Of a stretch of DNA of 64,000 nucleotides, positions 16,314 through 24,708 are shown piece after piece. Both the position numbers and the translations under genes were made by a program. How positions within the stretch are numbered: the stretch's first letter is position 1; each line of letters starts with the position of its first letter. The notes under the pieces were generated by a model. The model worked only from the letters and a program-made list of their open reading frames with translations, made no database searches and had not been told where the DNA came from. The DNA is from CAVQGZ01 sp942491665. Lineage in GTDB: Bacteria; Actinomycetota; Actinomycetes; Jiangellales; Jiangellaceae. The DNA is taken from NCBI GenBank assembly GCA_942491665.1, contig CALOBR010000001.1:310001-374000 (forward strand). Reading direction: 5' to 3'.

Positions 16314-17507
16314 ATGCTCGCAGTCGTGGCTCCCGGACAGGGCGCCCAGTCGCCCGGTCTGCTCACCGCTTGGTTGGACGTCGACGGGGTGGCGGCTCAC
16401 CTCGACTGGCTCAGCGCGGTCGCCGACCTCGATCTCACCACGCACGGGACGACGAGCGACGAGGCCACGATCCGCGACACAGCCGTCGCGCAGCCGTTGC
16501 TGGTCGCCTCCGGGCTGCTGGCGCTGGGGGCCCTGGACGGGGAGGACTCCGGCGTTAGGCGCGCCTCGGCCGTCGCTGGCCACTCCGTCGGAGAGGTCAC
16601 CGCATCGGCCGCCGCCGGCGTCCTGAGCGAGGAGCAGGCCATGGTTCTGGTGCGTGAGCGGGGACGTGCCATGGCGCACGCGGCAGCCCGCACGGAGACC
16701 GGCATGACGGCACTGCTCGGCGGTGACGCGGACGAGGTGGGCACCGTGCTGGAGCGGCACGGCCTGACAGCGGCGAACGTCAACGGATCGGGCCAGGTGG
16801 TCGCGGCAGGCACAGTCGAGCAGCTCGCCGCCCTGGCCGCGGACCCGCCGAACCGAGCCCGTCTGCGTCCGCTGTCGGTCGCCGGCGCGTTCCACACCCA
16901 GCACATGTCTGCCGCGCAGACCCACCTGAGCCGGCTCACGGCCGGCATGGGGGCGCGTGACCCGGGGCCTCGGCTGCTGTCCAACCGCGACGGCGCTGTC
17001 GTGACGTCCGGGTCGGCCATGCTGGAGCGGCTCGTAGCGCAGGTCTCGACGCCCGTGCGCTGGGACATGTGCATGCAGACTCTCGCCCAGATGGGCGTCA
17101 GCGGGCTGCTGGAGCTTCCCCCCGCCGGCACCCTGACCGGCCTGGCCCGCCGGGGGCTGCCCGGCGTCGCCACGTTCGCGCTGAGCACACCCGACCAGCT
17201 CGACGACGCCCGTGCCTTCGTGGCCGAGCACGCCGCGCCGGCCGTGCTGGGGCATCACGACCCCGCGTGGCGACTGGTCGTCGCCCCGATCAAGGGCACC
17301 GTGTCGACGGTGGCGCACGCCGTCGGCAGCGCCCTGAGCCCAGGAGCGATCGTCGGTCACGTCCGCTCGCTGCGCGATGCCTGGGAGGTGGTGACCCCCC
17401 ACGGGGGCCGCGTCCTGGAGTGGCTCGTGGAGGACGGTGACCCGGTGAGCCCCGGTCAGCCGCTTCTGCGACTGCACCCCACCGAAGACAGCGAGGCCGC
17501 CGCATGA
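16314..17507 (+). CDS. fabD: Malonyl-CoA:ACP transacylase FabD with C-terminal barrel-sandwich (biotinyl/lipoyl-like) extension
   Basis: Loads malonyl groups onto ACP. GQGAQ at 8-12, the nucleophile Ser 91 in GHSVGE, and His 194 in GAFHTQH form the acyltransferase active site; residues 1-300 cover the usual enzyme. At 397 residues it is about 90 longer than typical FabD. Residues 321-389 (VVAPIKGTV, then TPHGGRVLEWLVEDGDPVSP and GQPLLRLHP) have the two-half pattern of a biotinyl/lipoyl carrier fold. The hairpin where the modified Lys would sit reads RSLRDAW, so no attachment Lys is present. It overlaps fabH by 4 nt. Confidence 0.93.
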   Translation: MLAVVAPGQGAQSPGLLTAWLDVDGVAAHLDWLSAVADLDLTTHGTTSDEATIRDTAVAQPLLVASGLLALGALDGEDSGVRRASAVAGHSVGEVTASAAAGVLSEEQAMVLVRERGRAMAHAAARTETGMTALLGGDADEVGTVLERHGLTAANVNGSGQVVAAGTVEQLAALAADPPNRARLRPLSVAGAFHTQHMSAAQTHLSRLTAGMGARDPGPRLLSNRDGAVVTSGSAMLERLVAQVSTPVRWDMCMQTLAQMGVSGLLELPPAGTLTGLARRGLPGVATFALSTPDQLDDARAFVAEHAAPAVLGHHDPAWRLVVAPIKGTVSTVAHAVGSALSPGAIVGHVRSLRDAWEVVTPHGGRVLEWLVEDGDPVSPGQPLLRLHPTEDSEAAA

Positions 17508-18511
17508 GCACCCCCATCCGCGCCAACCCGCTCGGGTCGCCGGCCGCCATTCTCGGCCTCGGTGTCTACCGGCCCGACCGCGTGGTGGGCAACGACGAGA
17601 TCATCACGCGCATCGACTCCACCGATGAGTGGATCCAGAGCCGGTCGGGCATCGCCACCCGCCGCTTCGCCCGCGACGACGAGACCGTGGCCGACATGGG
17701 CGCGGCATCGGTCGGCAAGGCCCTCGCCGCAGCGGGACTGTCCCCCACCGACGTCGACGTGCTCATCGTCGCCACGTCCACCGGGCTGAACCAGACCCCC
17801 TCGGTGGCTGCCGAGGTCGACGTCCAGGTCGGCACCGGCGGGGCAGCCGCCTTCGACCTCGGCGCCGCGTGTGCAGGGTTCTGCCACGGACTGGCGCTGG
17901 CCAACGACATGGTGCGCGCCGGCACCGCCCGACACGTCGTCGTCGTGGGCGTCGAGAAGCTGAGCACCTTTCTCAACCGCGACGACCGCTCGACCGCCTT
18001 CATCTTCGGTGACGGGGCAGGCGCGGTGGTGGTCGGGCCGTCTGACGAGACCGGCATCGGCCCCGTGGTCTGGGGATCGGACTCCTCCGGCCTCGCCCAC
18101 ATCCGCCAGGACCACCCGTGGGACGAGACGTTCGCCCAGCCGGACGGACCCCGGTGGCCCCACATCGAGATGGACGGCAACCCGGTGTTCCGGTGGGCGG
18201 CATTCGAGATGGCGAAGGCGGCTCGCGAGGCCCTCGACGCCGCCGGGGTGAGCGTCGACGACCTCGACGCGTTCGTGCCGCACCAGGCCAACATGCGCAT
18301 CACCGACGCTATGGCCCGCACCCTCAAGCTGCCGGACACGGTCGTGATCGCCCGCGACATCGTCGAGCAGGGCAACACGTCGGCTGCATCCGTCCCGCTG
18401 GCGCTGGACCGGCTGGTCGCCGATGGTGAGATCTCCAGCGGCGACCTCGCCCTCGTCATCGGCTTCGGCGCCGGGCTTGTCTACGCAGCCCAAGTCATCC
18501 GCGTCCCCTAA
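17504..18511 (+). CDS. fabH: 3-oxoacyl-ACP synthase III (FabH)
   Basis: Condenses a starter acyl-CoA with malonyl-ACP to begin FAS II chains. The Cys-His-Asn triad is visible: Cys 123 in GAACAGF, His in PHQAN and Asn in GNTSAAS. The 335 residues are standard. The ATG overlaps the fabD stop (ATGA), giving coupled translation. In actinobacteria FabH commonly uses branched starters, which could fit here, but the sequence does not show specificity. Confidence 0.96.
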   Translation: MSTPIRANPLGSPAAILGLGVYRPDRVVGNDEIITRIDSTDEWIQSRSGIATRRFARDDETVADMGAASVGKALAAAGLSPTDVDVLIVATSTGLNQTPSVAAEVDVQVGTGGAAAFDLGAACAGFCHGLALANDMVRAGTARHVVVVGVEKLSTFLNRDDRSTAFIFGDGAGAVVVGPSDETGIGPVVWGSDSSGLAHIRQDHPWDETFAQPDGPRWPHIEMDGNPVFRWAAFEMAKAAREALDAAGVSVDDLDAFVPHQANMRITDAMARTLKLPDTVVIARDIVEQGNTSAASVPLALDRLVADGEISSGDLALVIGFGAGLVYAAQVIRVP

Positions 18512-18554
18512 CCCGCACCACCACCCGTCCCACCCATCACAGGAGGTAGCACCC

Positions 18555-18800
18555 ATGGCAAGCACCGAGGAGATCCGTACCGGTCTGGCAGAGATCGTCA
18601 ACGAGATCGCCGGCATCCCGACCGACGACATCCAGCTGGAGAAGTCGTTCACCGACGACCTCGACGTCGACTCACTCTCGATGGTCGAGGTTGTGGTGGC
18701 CGCTGAGGAGCGCTTCGGCGTCTCGATCCCCGACGACGACGTCAAGAACCTCAAGACCGTCGGGGACGCGGTGTCCTACATCGAGCGCTCGGTGGCCTGA
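18555..18800 (+). CDS. acpP: Acyl carrier protein
   Basis: An 81-residue acidic carrier protein. The phosphopantetheine site is Ser 40 in DLDVDSLSMVE. The ATG is preceded by a perfect AGGAGG (18541-18546) with 8 nt spacing, the strongest ribosome site in the operon, consistent with the high ACP demand. It lies 43 nt after fabH and 3 nt before fabF. Confidence 0.96.
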   Translation: MASTEEIRTGLAEIVNEIAGIPTDDIQLEKSFTDDLDVDSLSMVEVVVAAEERFGVSIPDDDVKNLKTVGDAVSYIERSVA

Positions 18801-18803
18801 CTC

Positions 18804-20069
18804 GTGCCAGCACAGCGTCGCGTCGTCGTCACCGGGCTGGGCTCGACAACCCCGCTCGGCGGCGACGTCGCCAGCACATGGCAAGGAATGCTCGACGGCC
18901 GATCGGGCGTGCGTCGGCTGCCCGACGAGTTCGTCGAGGTACTGCCGGTGCACATCGGTGCGCCAGTTGCCGTCGACCCGCTCGACGTTCTCGACCGCGT
19001 GCAGGCCCGTCGGCTCGACCGCACGGCGCAGCTGGCGCTGATCGCCGCTCGCGAGGCGTGGGCGGACGCCGGCCTGCCGGCACCGGACTCCGAGGGGTAC
19101 GCCGACGAAGTCGACCCCGACCGTCTCGGTGTCGTCGTCGGCACCGGCATCGGCGGCGTGCTCACCACGCTCGCCAACTACGACACGCTGCGGGAGAAGG
19201 GTGCGCGACGAGTCTCGCCGCTGGCGATCCCCATGCTGATGCCCAACGGGCCGGCTGCCGCGATCGCGCTCGAGGTGCTCGCCCGGGCCGGGGTGCACAC
19301 GCCCATCAGCGCGTGCGCGTCCGGGGCGGAGGCGATCGGTCAGGGTCTGGAGATGATCAGGTCGGGGCGCGCCGACGTCGTGCTGTGCGGCGGCACCGAG
19401 GCCGCCATCCACCCGCTGCCCATCGCGGCGTTCGCGAACATGCAGGCGCTGTCGCGGCGCAACGACGAGCCCGAGCGGGCCAGCCGTCCCTACGACAAGG
19501 GTCGCGACGGCTTCGTCTACGGCGAGGGGTCGGGAGTTCTCGTCCTCGAGTCCGCTGAGCACGCCGCTGCCCGCGGCGCACAGGTGTACGCCGAGGTGGC
19601 CGGGGTCGGCATGACGTCGGACGCCCACCACATCGCCCAGCCCGACCCGGTCGGCGCCGGTGCGGCCCAGGCCATGGTGGACGCGCTGGCCGACGCGCAC
19701 CTGACCCCCGGTGACGTCGCGCACCTCAATGCGCACGCCACCTCGACGCCGCAGGGCGACATCGCCGAGTCGTTGGCCATCCGGTCCGCGCTCGGCGAGG
19801 CCACCGACGCCGTGGCCGTGTCGGCGACGAAGTCGATGACCGGGCACCTGCTCGGTGCTGCCGGTGCGGTCGAGGCTGTGGCCACGGTGATGGCGCTGGC
19901 TCGACGGACGGCACCACCCACCCTCAACCTGGAGAACCCGGACGACGAGATCGACCTCGACGTCGTGTCCGGGGAGCCTCGGCCCCTGGGCGCGGGTGAC
20001 CTGGCGGCGCTGAGCAACTCGTTCGGTTTCGGTGGGCACAACGTCGCACTCGTCTTTCGGACGGTCTAG
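18804..20069 (+). CDS. fabF: 3-oxoacyl-ACP synthase II (FabF/KasA)
   Basis: The elongating condensing enzyme of FAS II. The nucleophile is Cys 171 in ACASGAEAIGQ; catalytic histidines are in NAHATSTPQGD and SMTGHLLGAAG; LSNSFGFGGHN closes the protein. The 421 residues are standard. The GTG start is 3 nt after the acpP stop. Only one KasA/FabF copy is present, unlike the kasA-kasB pair of Mycobacterium. Confidence 0.96.
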   Translation: MPAQRRVVVTGLGSTTPLGGDVASTWQGMLDGRSGVRRLPDEFVEVLPVHIGAPVAVDPLDVLDRVQARRLDRTAQLALIAAREAWADAGLPAPDSEGYADEVDPDRLGVVVGTGIGGVLTTLANYDTLREKGARRVSPLAIPMLMPNGPAAAIALEVLARAGVHTPISACASGAEAIGQGLEMIRSGRADVVLCGGTEAAIHPLPIAAFANMQALSRRNDEPERASRPYDKGRDGFVYGEGSGVLVLESAEHAAARGAQVYAEVAGVGMTSDAHHIAQPDPVGAGAAQAMVDALADAHLTPGDVAHLNAHATSTPQGDIAESLAIRSALGEATDAVAVSATKSMTGHLLGAAGAVEAVATVMALARRTAPPTLNLENPDDEIDLDVVSGEPRPLGAGDLAALSNSFGFGGHNVALVFRTV

Positions 20070-20072
20070 CCG

Positions 20073-21521
20073 GTGACGACCGCCCCCACCCGCCGCACGG
20101 CGGGGTCATCCACTACGCCCGCCGCACGCACGCGCACGCCTCGTGCCGACGACCCGCGCTACCCGCTCACCCGGCTGACCGCTCTGCTCGACGCCGGTTC
20201 GCTGTGCCCGCTGTCGTCGATCGACGACAGCGGGATGCTGGCGGCCTCCGGGACCCTCGACGGGAGCGAAGTCGTGGTGTTCTGCTCCGACATCACCGTC
20301 ATGGGCGGTGCCATGGGCGCCGACGGGTGCCGGGTGGTCGTGGCGGCCTACGACGAGGCCCTTCGCCGCGGGGTGCCGATCGTCGGCATGTGGCACTCCG
20401 GCGGCGCCCGACTCGCCGAGGGCGTGCGATCGTTGGACGCCGTCGGTCAGGTGTTCGCTGCCATGACGCGCGCGTCCGGGGTGGTGCCGCAGATCTCGGT
20501 GGTGCTCGGGCCGGCAGCCGGGGGCGCTGCCTACGGGCCCGCGCTCACCGACGTCGTGATTCTCGCCCCGGAGGGCCGCATCTTCGTCACCGGGCCCGAG
20601 GTGGTCCGGTCAGTGACCGGCGAGGACGTCGACATGGCCCGCCTCGGCGGGCCCGAGCCGCACGGACGCCGCTCCGGCGTCGTGCACGTGGTGGCGGAGT
20701 CGGAGGCAGACGCGCTCGCCAGAGCGCGCTCGCTGGCCGGCCTGCTGGGCTCGCAGGGCGTCGTGGCCGAGCGGGTCGACGACGTCGATGCGGCGAGCCA
20801 CCTGCCCGACTCGGTACGGCGGGCCTACGACGTCCATCCCTTGGTGCAGGCGCTGCTGGACGAGGGCACGTCCGTCGAGCTGCACCCGCGCTGGGCACCC
20901 AACATGGTGACCACCCTCGGTCGCCTCGGCGGACGCACCGTCGGTGTGGTGGCCAACAACCCGCTGAGGCTCGGCGGCTGCCTGGACGCGTCCTCAGCAG
21001 AGAAGGCCGCCCGTTTCGTGCGCATGTGCGACGCCTTCGGCGTGCCGCTCGTCGTCCTCGTGGACGTGCCCGGCTACCTGCCCGGCGTCGGGCAGGAGTG
21101 GGATGGCGTGGTGCGCCGTGGCGCGAAGCTGCTACACGCATTCGCCGAGGCCTCGGTGCCGCGGGTCACGGTGGTGACCCGCAAGGCCTACGGCGGGGCC
21201 TACGTGGCGATGAACTCGCGCTCGCTCGGCGCAACCCGGGTACTGGCCTGGCCCGGTGCCCAGGTCGCGGTGATGGGGGCCGTAGCCGCCGTCCGGATCC
21301 TGCACCGGCGCACGCTGGCAGACGTCCCCGAGGAACGTCGGGCACAGGTCGAGCTCGAGCTGGCAGCCGAGCACGAGCAGATCGCTGGCGGGCTTGCGGC
21401 CGCGATCGACCTCGGGGTCGTGGACGAGGTGCTCGAGCCGGAGCGCACGCGCGGACGGTTGGCCGAGCTGCTGCGGGCGGCGCCCGCCACGTCCGGCCAG
21501 CACGGCAACATCCCGCTGTAG
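20073..21521 (+). CDS. accD: Acyl-CoA carboxylase carboxyltransferase beta subunit (AccD6-like)
   Basis: A carboxyltransferase that, with a biotinylated alpha subunit encoded elsewhere, supplies malonyl-CoA (or methylmalonyl-CoA). HSGGARLAEGV, GPAAGGAAYGPALTDV and VDVPGYLPGVGQE are typical, and the C-terminus ends in HGNIPL as in mycobacterial AccD6. It has 482 residues. The GTG start is 3 nt after fabF. It is the last gene of the fab operon, and its position parallels accD6 after kasB in Mycobacterium. The first 25 residues are a basic low-complexity extension. Confidence 0.94.
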   Translation: MTTAPTRRTAGSSTTPAARTRTPRADDPRYPLTRLTALLDAGSLCPLSSIDDSGMLAASGTLDGSEVVVFCSDITVMGGAMGADGCRVVVAAYDEALRRGVPIVGMWHSGGARLAEGVRSLDAVGQVFAAMTRASGVVPQISVVLGPAAGGAAYGPALTDVVILAPEGRIFVTGPEVVRSVTGEDVDMARLGGPEPHGRRSGVVHVVAESEADALARARSLAGLLGSQGVVAERVDDVDAASHLPDSVRRAYDVHPLVQALLDEGTSVELHPRWAPNMVTTLGRLGGRTVGVVANNPLRLGGCLDASSAEKAARFVRMCDAFGVPLVVLVDVPGYLPGVGQEWDGVVRRGAKLLHAFAEASVPRVTVVTRKAYGGAYVAMNSRSLGATRVLAWPGAQVAVMGAVAAVRILHRRTLADVPEERRAQVELELAAEHEQIAGGLAAAIDLGVVDEVLEPERTRGRLAELLRAAPATSGQHGNIPL

Positions 21522-21526
21522 CTGGG

Positions 21527-22021
21527 TCAGCCGACCTCGTGCAGCCAGCGGACGGGCGTGCCGTCGCCGGCGTGTCGGAAGGGTTCCAGCTCGGCGTCCC
21601 ACGCCTTGCCGAGCAGGGCGTCGAGCTCGGTGGCCAGATCGACGCCGTCACCCGTCGCCTTGCTCATGGCCGCGCGCAACCTGTCCTCGCGGATATGGAT
21701 GTCACCGTGCAGGCCGGTGAGAGCGTGGAAGACCCCGAGCGTGGGCGTGAAGCAGTAGCGCGCACCCTCCGACGCGGCCGTCGGCTCCTCGGTGACCTCG
21801 AAACGCAGGTGCTGCCACCCGCGTAGGGCCGTAGTGATGGACGCGGCCGTCCCCACCGGGCCACGCCACGAGACCTCGGTGCGAAACGTCCCGGGAGACA
21901 CCGGTTGCGGCATCCACTGCATGGGTACGGACACACCAAGGACGCCAGCGACGGCCCACTCCACATGTGGGCACAGCGCCGACGTCGCAGCGTGGATGAA
22001 CAGAACTCCACGAGTCGTCAC
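21527..22021 (-). CDS. DUF3145 family protein
   Basis: A 164-residue actinobacterial conserved protein recognised by TRGVLFIHAATSALCPHVEWA near the start, then VSWRGPVGTAASITTALRGW and the C-terminal LLGKAWDAELEPFRHAGDG. DUF3145 genes commonly sit next to the fab operon; no biochemical role is established. The GTG at 22021 has AGGAGG 5 nt upstream, which decides the start against the longer open frame. It is convergent with accD, with 5 nt between stops. Confidence 0.85.
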   Translation of the reverse strand: MTTRGVLFIHAATSALCPHVEWAVAGVLGVSVPMQWMPQPVSPGTFRTEVSWRGPVGTAASITTALRGWQHLRFEVTEEPTAASEGARYCFTPTLGVFHALTGLHGDIHIREDRLRAAMSKATGDGVDLATELDALLGKAWDAELEPFRHAGDGTPVRWLHEVG

Positions 22022-22152
22022 CGGTCCTCCTTTGTCCGAGGGACGTCTTCCCTTACGGCCTCGGCTCTGGAGATCGGTGCTGCTAGCGCCAGGATGCCAC
22101 ACGAAGGCCGATCTCGGCTATCCGTCCCACATCCGGTCGCCCACCAACCAAG

Positions 22153-23655
22153 ATGAGCGGTATGCGCAACCAGGTTCAGCTGATCGCGTACGCCGACCGG
22201 CTCGCCGGCGACTTCGCGGGCCTGAGCCGCCTGCTCACCGACGACCTGGCCGGGCTGTTCGGCGGTGTGCACGTGCTGCCGTTCTTCACCCCCATCGACG
22301 GCGCGGACGCCGGGTTCGACCCTGACGACCACACCGTGGTCGACCCCCGACTCGGCAGCTGGGACGACGTGCGACAGCTCGTTCGCAACCTCGACGTGGT
22401 GGTCGACGTGATCGTCAACCACGTCTCGGTGCGCTCCCCGCAGTTTCTCGACTGGGTGGCCAACGGCGACGCCTCGCCCTACGCCGACATGTTCCTCACC
22501 ATGGCCGCGGTCTTTCCCGACGGCGCGACCGAGAACGACCTGCTCGGGCTCTACCGTCCACGCCCTGGCCTGCCGTTCACCCCGGTCGCGATGGCCGACG
22601 GGTCGCGCCGGCTGGCTTGGACGACGTTCAGCAGCGCCCAGGTGGACATCGACGTGCACAGCGCGCCGGGGCGCGCGTACCTGCGCTCGGTGCTCGACCG
22701 CCTGGCCGAGGTGGGTGCGGCATCCGTGCGTCTTGACGCCGTCGGCTACGCCGTCAAGACCTCGGGCACCTCGTCGTTCATGACGTCGCACACGTTCGAC
22801 TTCATCGACGAGCTGAGCGGCATGTGTCGCGAGCGCGGCGTCCAAGTGCTCGTCGAGGTGCACTCGTACTACCAGAGCCAGATCGAGATCGCCCGCAAGG
22901 TCGACCTGGTGTACGACTTCGCGCTGCCACCGCTGGTGCTGCACGGGCTGATCGCCGGCGACCCGCACCCACTGCACCGTTGGCTGCAGGTCAGGCCGCG
23001 CAACTGCGTGACGGTGCTTGACACGCACGACGGCATCGGCGTGATCGACGTGGGCGTCGACCCCGAGGACAGCACCCGCGAGGGGCTGTTGACCCCCGCG
23101 CAGATCTACGACCTCGTGGAGAGCATGCACGACAACAGCGGGGGCACCTCGCGTCTGGCGACCGGCGCCGCCTCGCCCAATGCCGACTTCTACCAGGTGA
23201 ACTGCACCTACTACGACGCTCTGGCCCGCGACGACGACGCGTACCTCATCGCCCGGGCGCTGCAGTTCTTCACCCCCGGCATCCCACAGGTCTACTACGT
23301 GGGCCTGTTCGCCGGCACGAACGACATGGACCTTCTGGCCCGAACGAACGTAGGCCGGGACGTTAACCGGCGGTACTACACGTCCGAGCAGGTCAAGGCC
23401 GAGATGCAGCGCCCCGTCGTGGCAGCGCTACGACGGCTCATCGCCTTTCGTAGCTGGCACAGCGCGTTCGACGGCGAGTTCACCGCGACCGTCGACGGCG
23501 GCGAGATCGTCATGGCGTGGCGCGGGGAGAACGAGTCGGCTCGCCTCGATGCTGACCTGACAGCCCGTACCGCGTCGTTGTCGTGGACCGAGAACGGTGC
23601 ACAGCGCAGCGTGGCCAGCCTTCTGGACCTGCCCGACGTACTCGGCGTGCGATGA
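22153..23655 (+). CDS. sucP: Sucrose phosphorylase (GH13_18)
   Basis: Splits sucrose with phosphate into glucose 1-phosphate and fructose. A 500-residue GH13 enzyme very like the Bifidobacterium and Leuconostoc enzymes: VHVLPFFTPIDGADAGFDP, nucleophile Asp 195 (SVRLDAVGYA), acid/base Glu 235 (VLVEVHSYY), Asp 293 (DTHDGIGVID), and the DFYQVN acceptor segment. ATG codons at 22153 and 22162 are both possible starts. It overlaps the next gene by ATGA. No dedicated sucrose transporter is adjacent. Confidence 0.92.
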   Translation: MSGMRNQVQLIAYADRLAGDFAGLSRLLTDDLAGLFGGVHVLPFFTPIDGADAGFDPDDHTVVDPRLGSWDDVRQLVRNLDVVVDVIVNHVSVRSPQFLDWVANGDASPYADMFLTMAAVFPDGATENDLLGLYRPRPGLPFTPVAMADGSRRLAWTTFSSAQVDIDVHSAPGRAYLRSVLDRLAEVGAASVRLDAVGYAVKTSGTSSFMTSHTFDFIDELSGMCRERGVQVLVEVHSYYQSQIEIARKVDLVYDFALPPLVLHGLIAGDPHPLHRWLQVRPRNCVTVLDTHDGIGVIDVGVDPEDSTREGLLTPAQIYDLVESMHDNSGGTSRLATGAASPNADFYQVNCTYYDALARDDDAYLIARALQFFTPGIPQVYYVGLFAGTNDMDLLARTNVGRDVNRRYYTSEQVKAEMQRPVVAALRRLIAFRSWHSAFDGEFTATVDGGEIVMAWRGENESARLDADLTARTASLSWTENGAQRSVASLLDLPDVLGVR

Positions 23656-24116
23656 GAGGACGTCTGCTCGTCGTCCACCACACGCCGTCACCGGCGACGC
23701 AGACGCTGCTGGAAGCGGCGCGGCACGGCACAGACGTGGACGAGCTGAGCGGGCTCGTGGTCTCGACCAGGCCAGCGCTGAGTGCCGGCGCAGCCGACGT
23801 CCTCGCTGCTGACGCCGTCCTGCTTGCCACGCCCGCGAACATCGGCTACATGTCGGGCGCGTTGAAGCACTTCTTCGACACCGTCTACTACCCGTGCCTG
23901 ACCGACACCGTTGGTCTGCCCTACGGCGTCTACGTGCACGGCAACGACGACACCGCGGGCGCCTTGCGGTCCATCAGAACCGTGACCACCGGGATGTCGT
24001 GGCGCCCGGTCGCCGAGCCGGTCAGCGTCGTGGGCTCGCCCTCGTCAGATGACCTGGAGGCCGTCGGCGAGCTGGCGGCGACGCTGGGTGCCTACGCCGT
24101 TGGCCTCATGGAGTAA
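23652..24116 (+). CDS. Flavodoxin-like NAD(P)H-dependent FMN reductase family protein
   Basis: A 154-residue single-domain protein with a flavodoxin-like fold. LLVVHHTPSPATQTLLEAA is the FMN phosphate-binding loop region, followed by ADAVLLATPANIGYMSGALKHFFDT, the classical isoalloxazine-contact segment. It probably reduces quinones, nitro compounds or free flavin. The start overlaps the sucrose phosphorylase stop, so the genes are translationally coupled, but no functional link is obvious. Confidence 0.8.
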   Translation: MRGRLLVVHHTPSPATQTLLEAARHGTDVDELSGLVVSTRPALSAGAADVLAADAVLLATPANIGYMSGALKHFFDTVYYPCLTDTVGLPYGVYVHGNDDTAGALRSIRTVTTGMSWRPVAEPVSVVGSPSSDDLEAVGELAATLGAYAVGLME

Positions 24117-24202
24117 GCCGCCCGTCGACCCGATCGACGCGTGCGACCGCGGGGCCGGCCCCCCGATTGGCGTTCCTTGACGAATCAGGGACTATTGCCC
24201 CC

Positions 24203-24658
24203 GTGCTGAGAACTACCGCTGCATCACCCAAGACAAGCGGACCGTGGGACGCGGCCGCCATGGAGTCGTTCCTGACCCACGAGGTGATCCCGGTACGTCT
24301 CGCCACGACTGGCCGCTCCGGCCCGATCGTGCAGTCGATGTGGTTCGACTTCACCGATGGCTTCGTCTGGTGCTCCACCCAGGCCGACTCCGCGATCGTG
24401 GGCCGGCTTCGCCACGATCCCCGAGTGGGGTTCGAGGTCTCCGCTGACTCGTCGCCGTACCGCGGCGTTCGTGGCAGGGCGATCGGCGACATCGTCCACA
24501 TCGGGGCAGCCGAAGTGCTCGACCGCATCGTCGACCGTTACGTCGACGACCCCGGCTCGCCACTCGCTCGCCGCCTGCGGTCGCGACGCACGAACGAGGT
24601 GGCGCTGCGACTCAACCCGCTCACCCTGCACTCCTGGGACTACGCCAGCTTCGGCTAG
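24203..24658 (+). CDS. Pyridoxamine 5'-phosphate oxidase-like (split-barrel) protein
   Basis: A 151-residue protein with the flavin-binding split-barrel pattern: PVRLATTGRSGPIVQSMWFDFTD-like first strands, STQADSAIVGRLRHDPRVGFE and YRGVRGRAIGDI. Members bind FMN, F420 or haem; the cofactor cannot be decided here. The GTG 24203 start is proposed from a TTGGCG / GACTAT promoter-like pair with 17 nt spacing, the -10 ending 7 nt before the codon (leaderless). A TTG at 24167 would extend the frame by 12 residues. Confidence 0.72.
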   Translation: MLRTTAASPKTSGPWDAAAMESFLTHEVIPVRLATTGRSGPIVQSMWFDFTDGFVWCSTQADSAIVGRLRHDPRVGFEVSADSSPYRGVRGRAIGDIVHIGAAEVLDRIVDRYVDDPGSPLARRLRSRRTNEVALRLNPLTLHSWDYASFG

Positions 24659-24708
24659 TCGCACAGGTGGGGCGGGCGGAACCATCGGCTGCGTCGTACC
24701 GTCACGAC

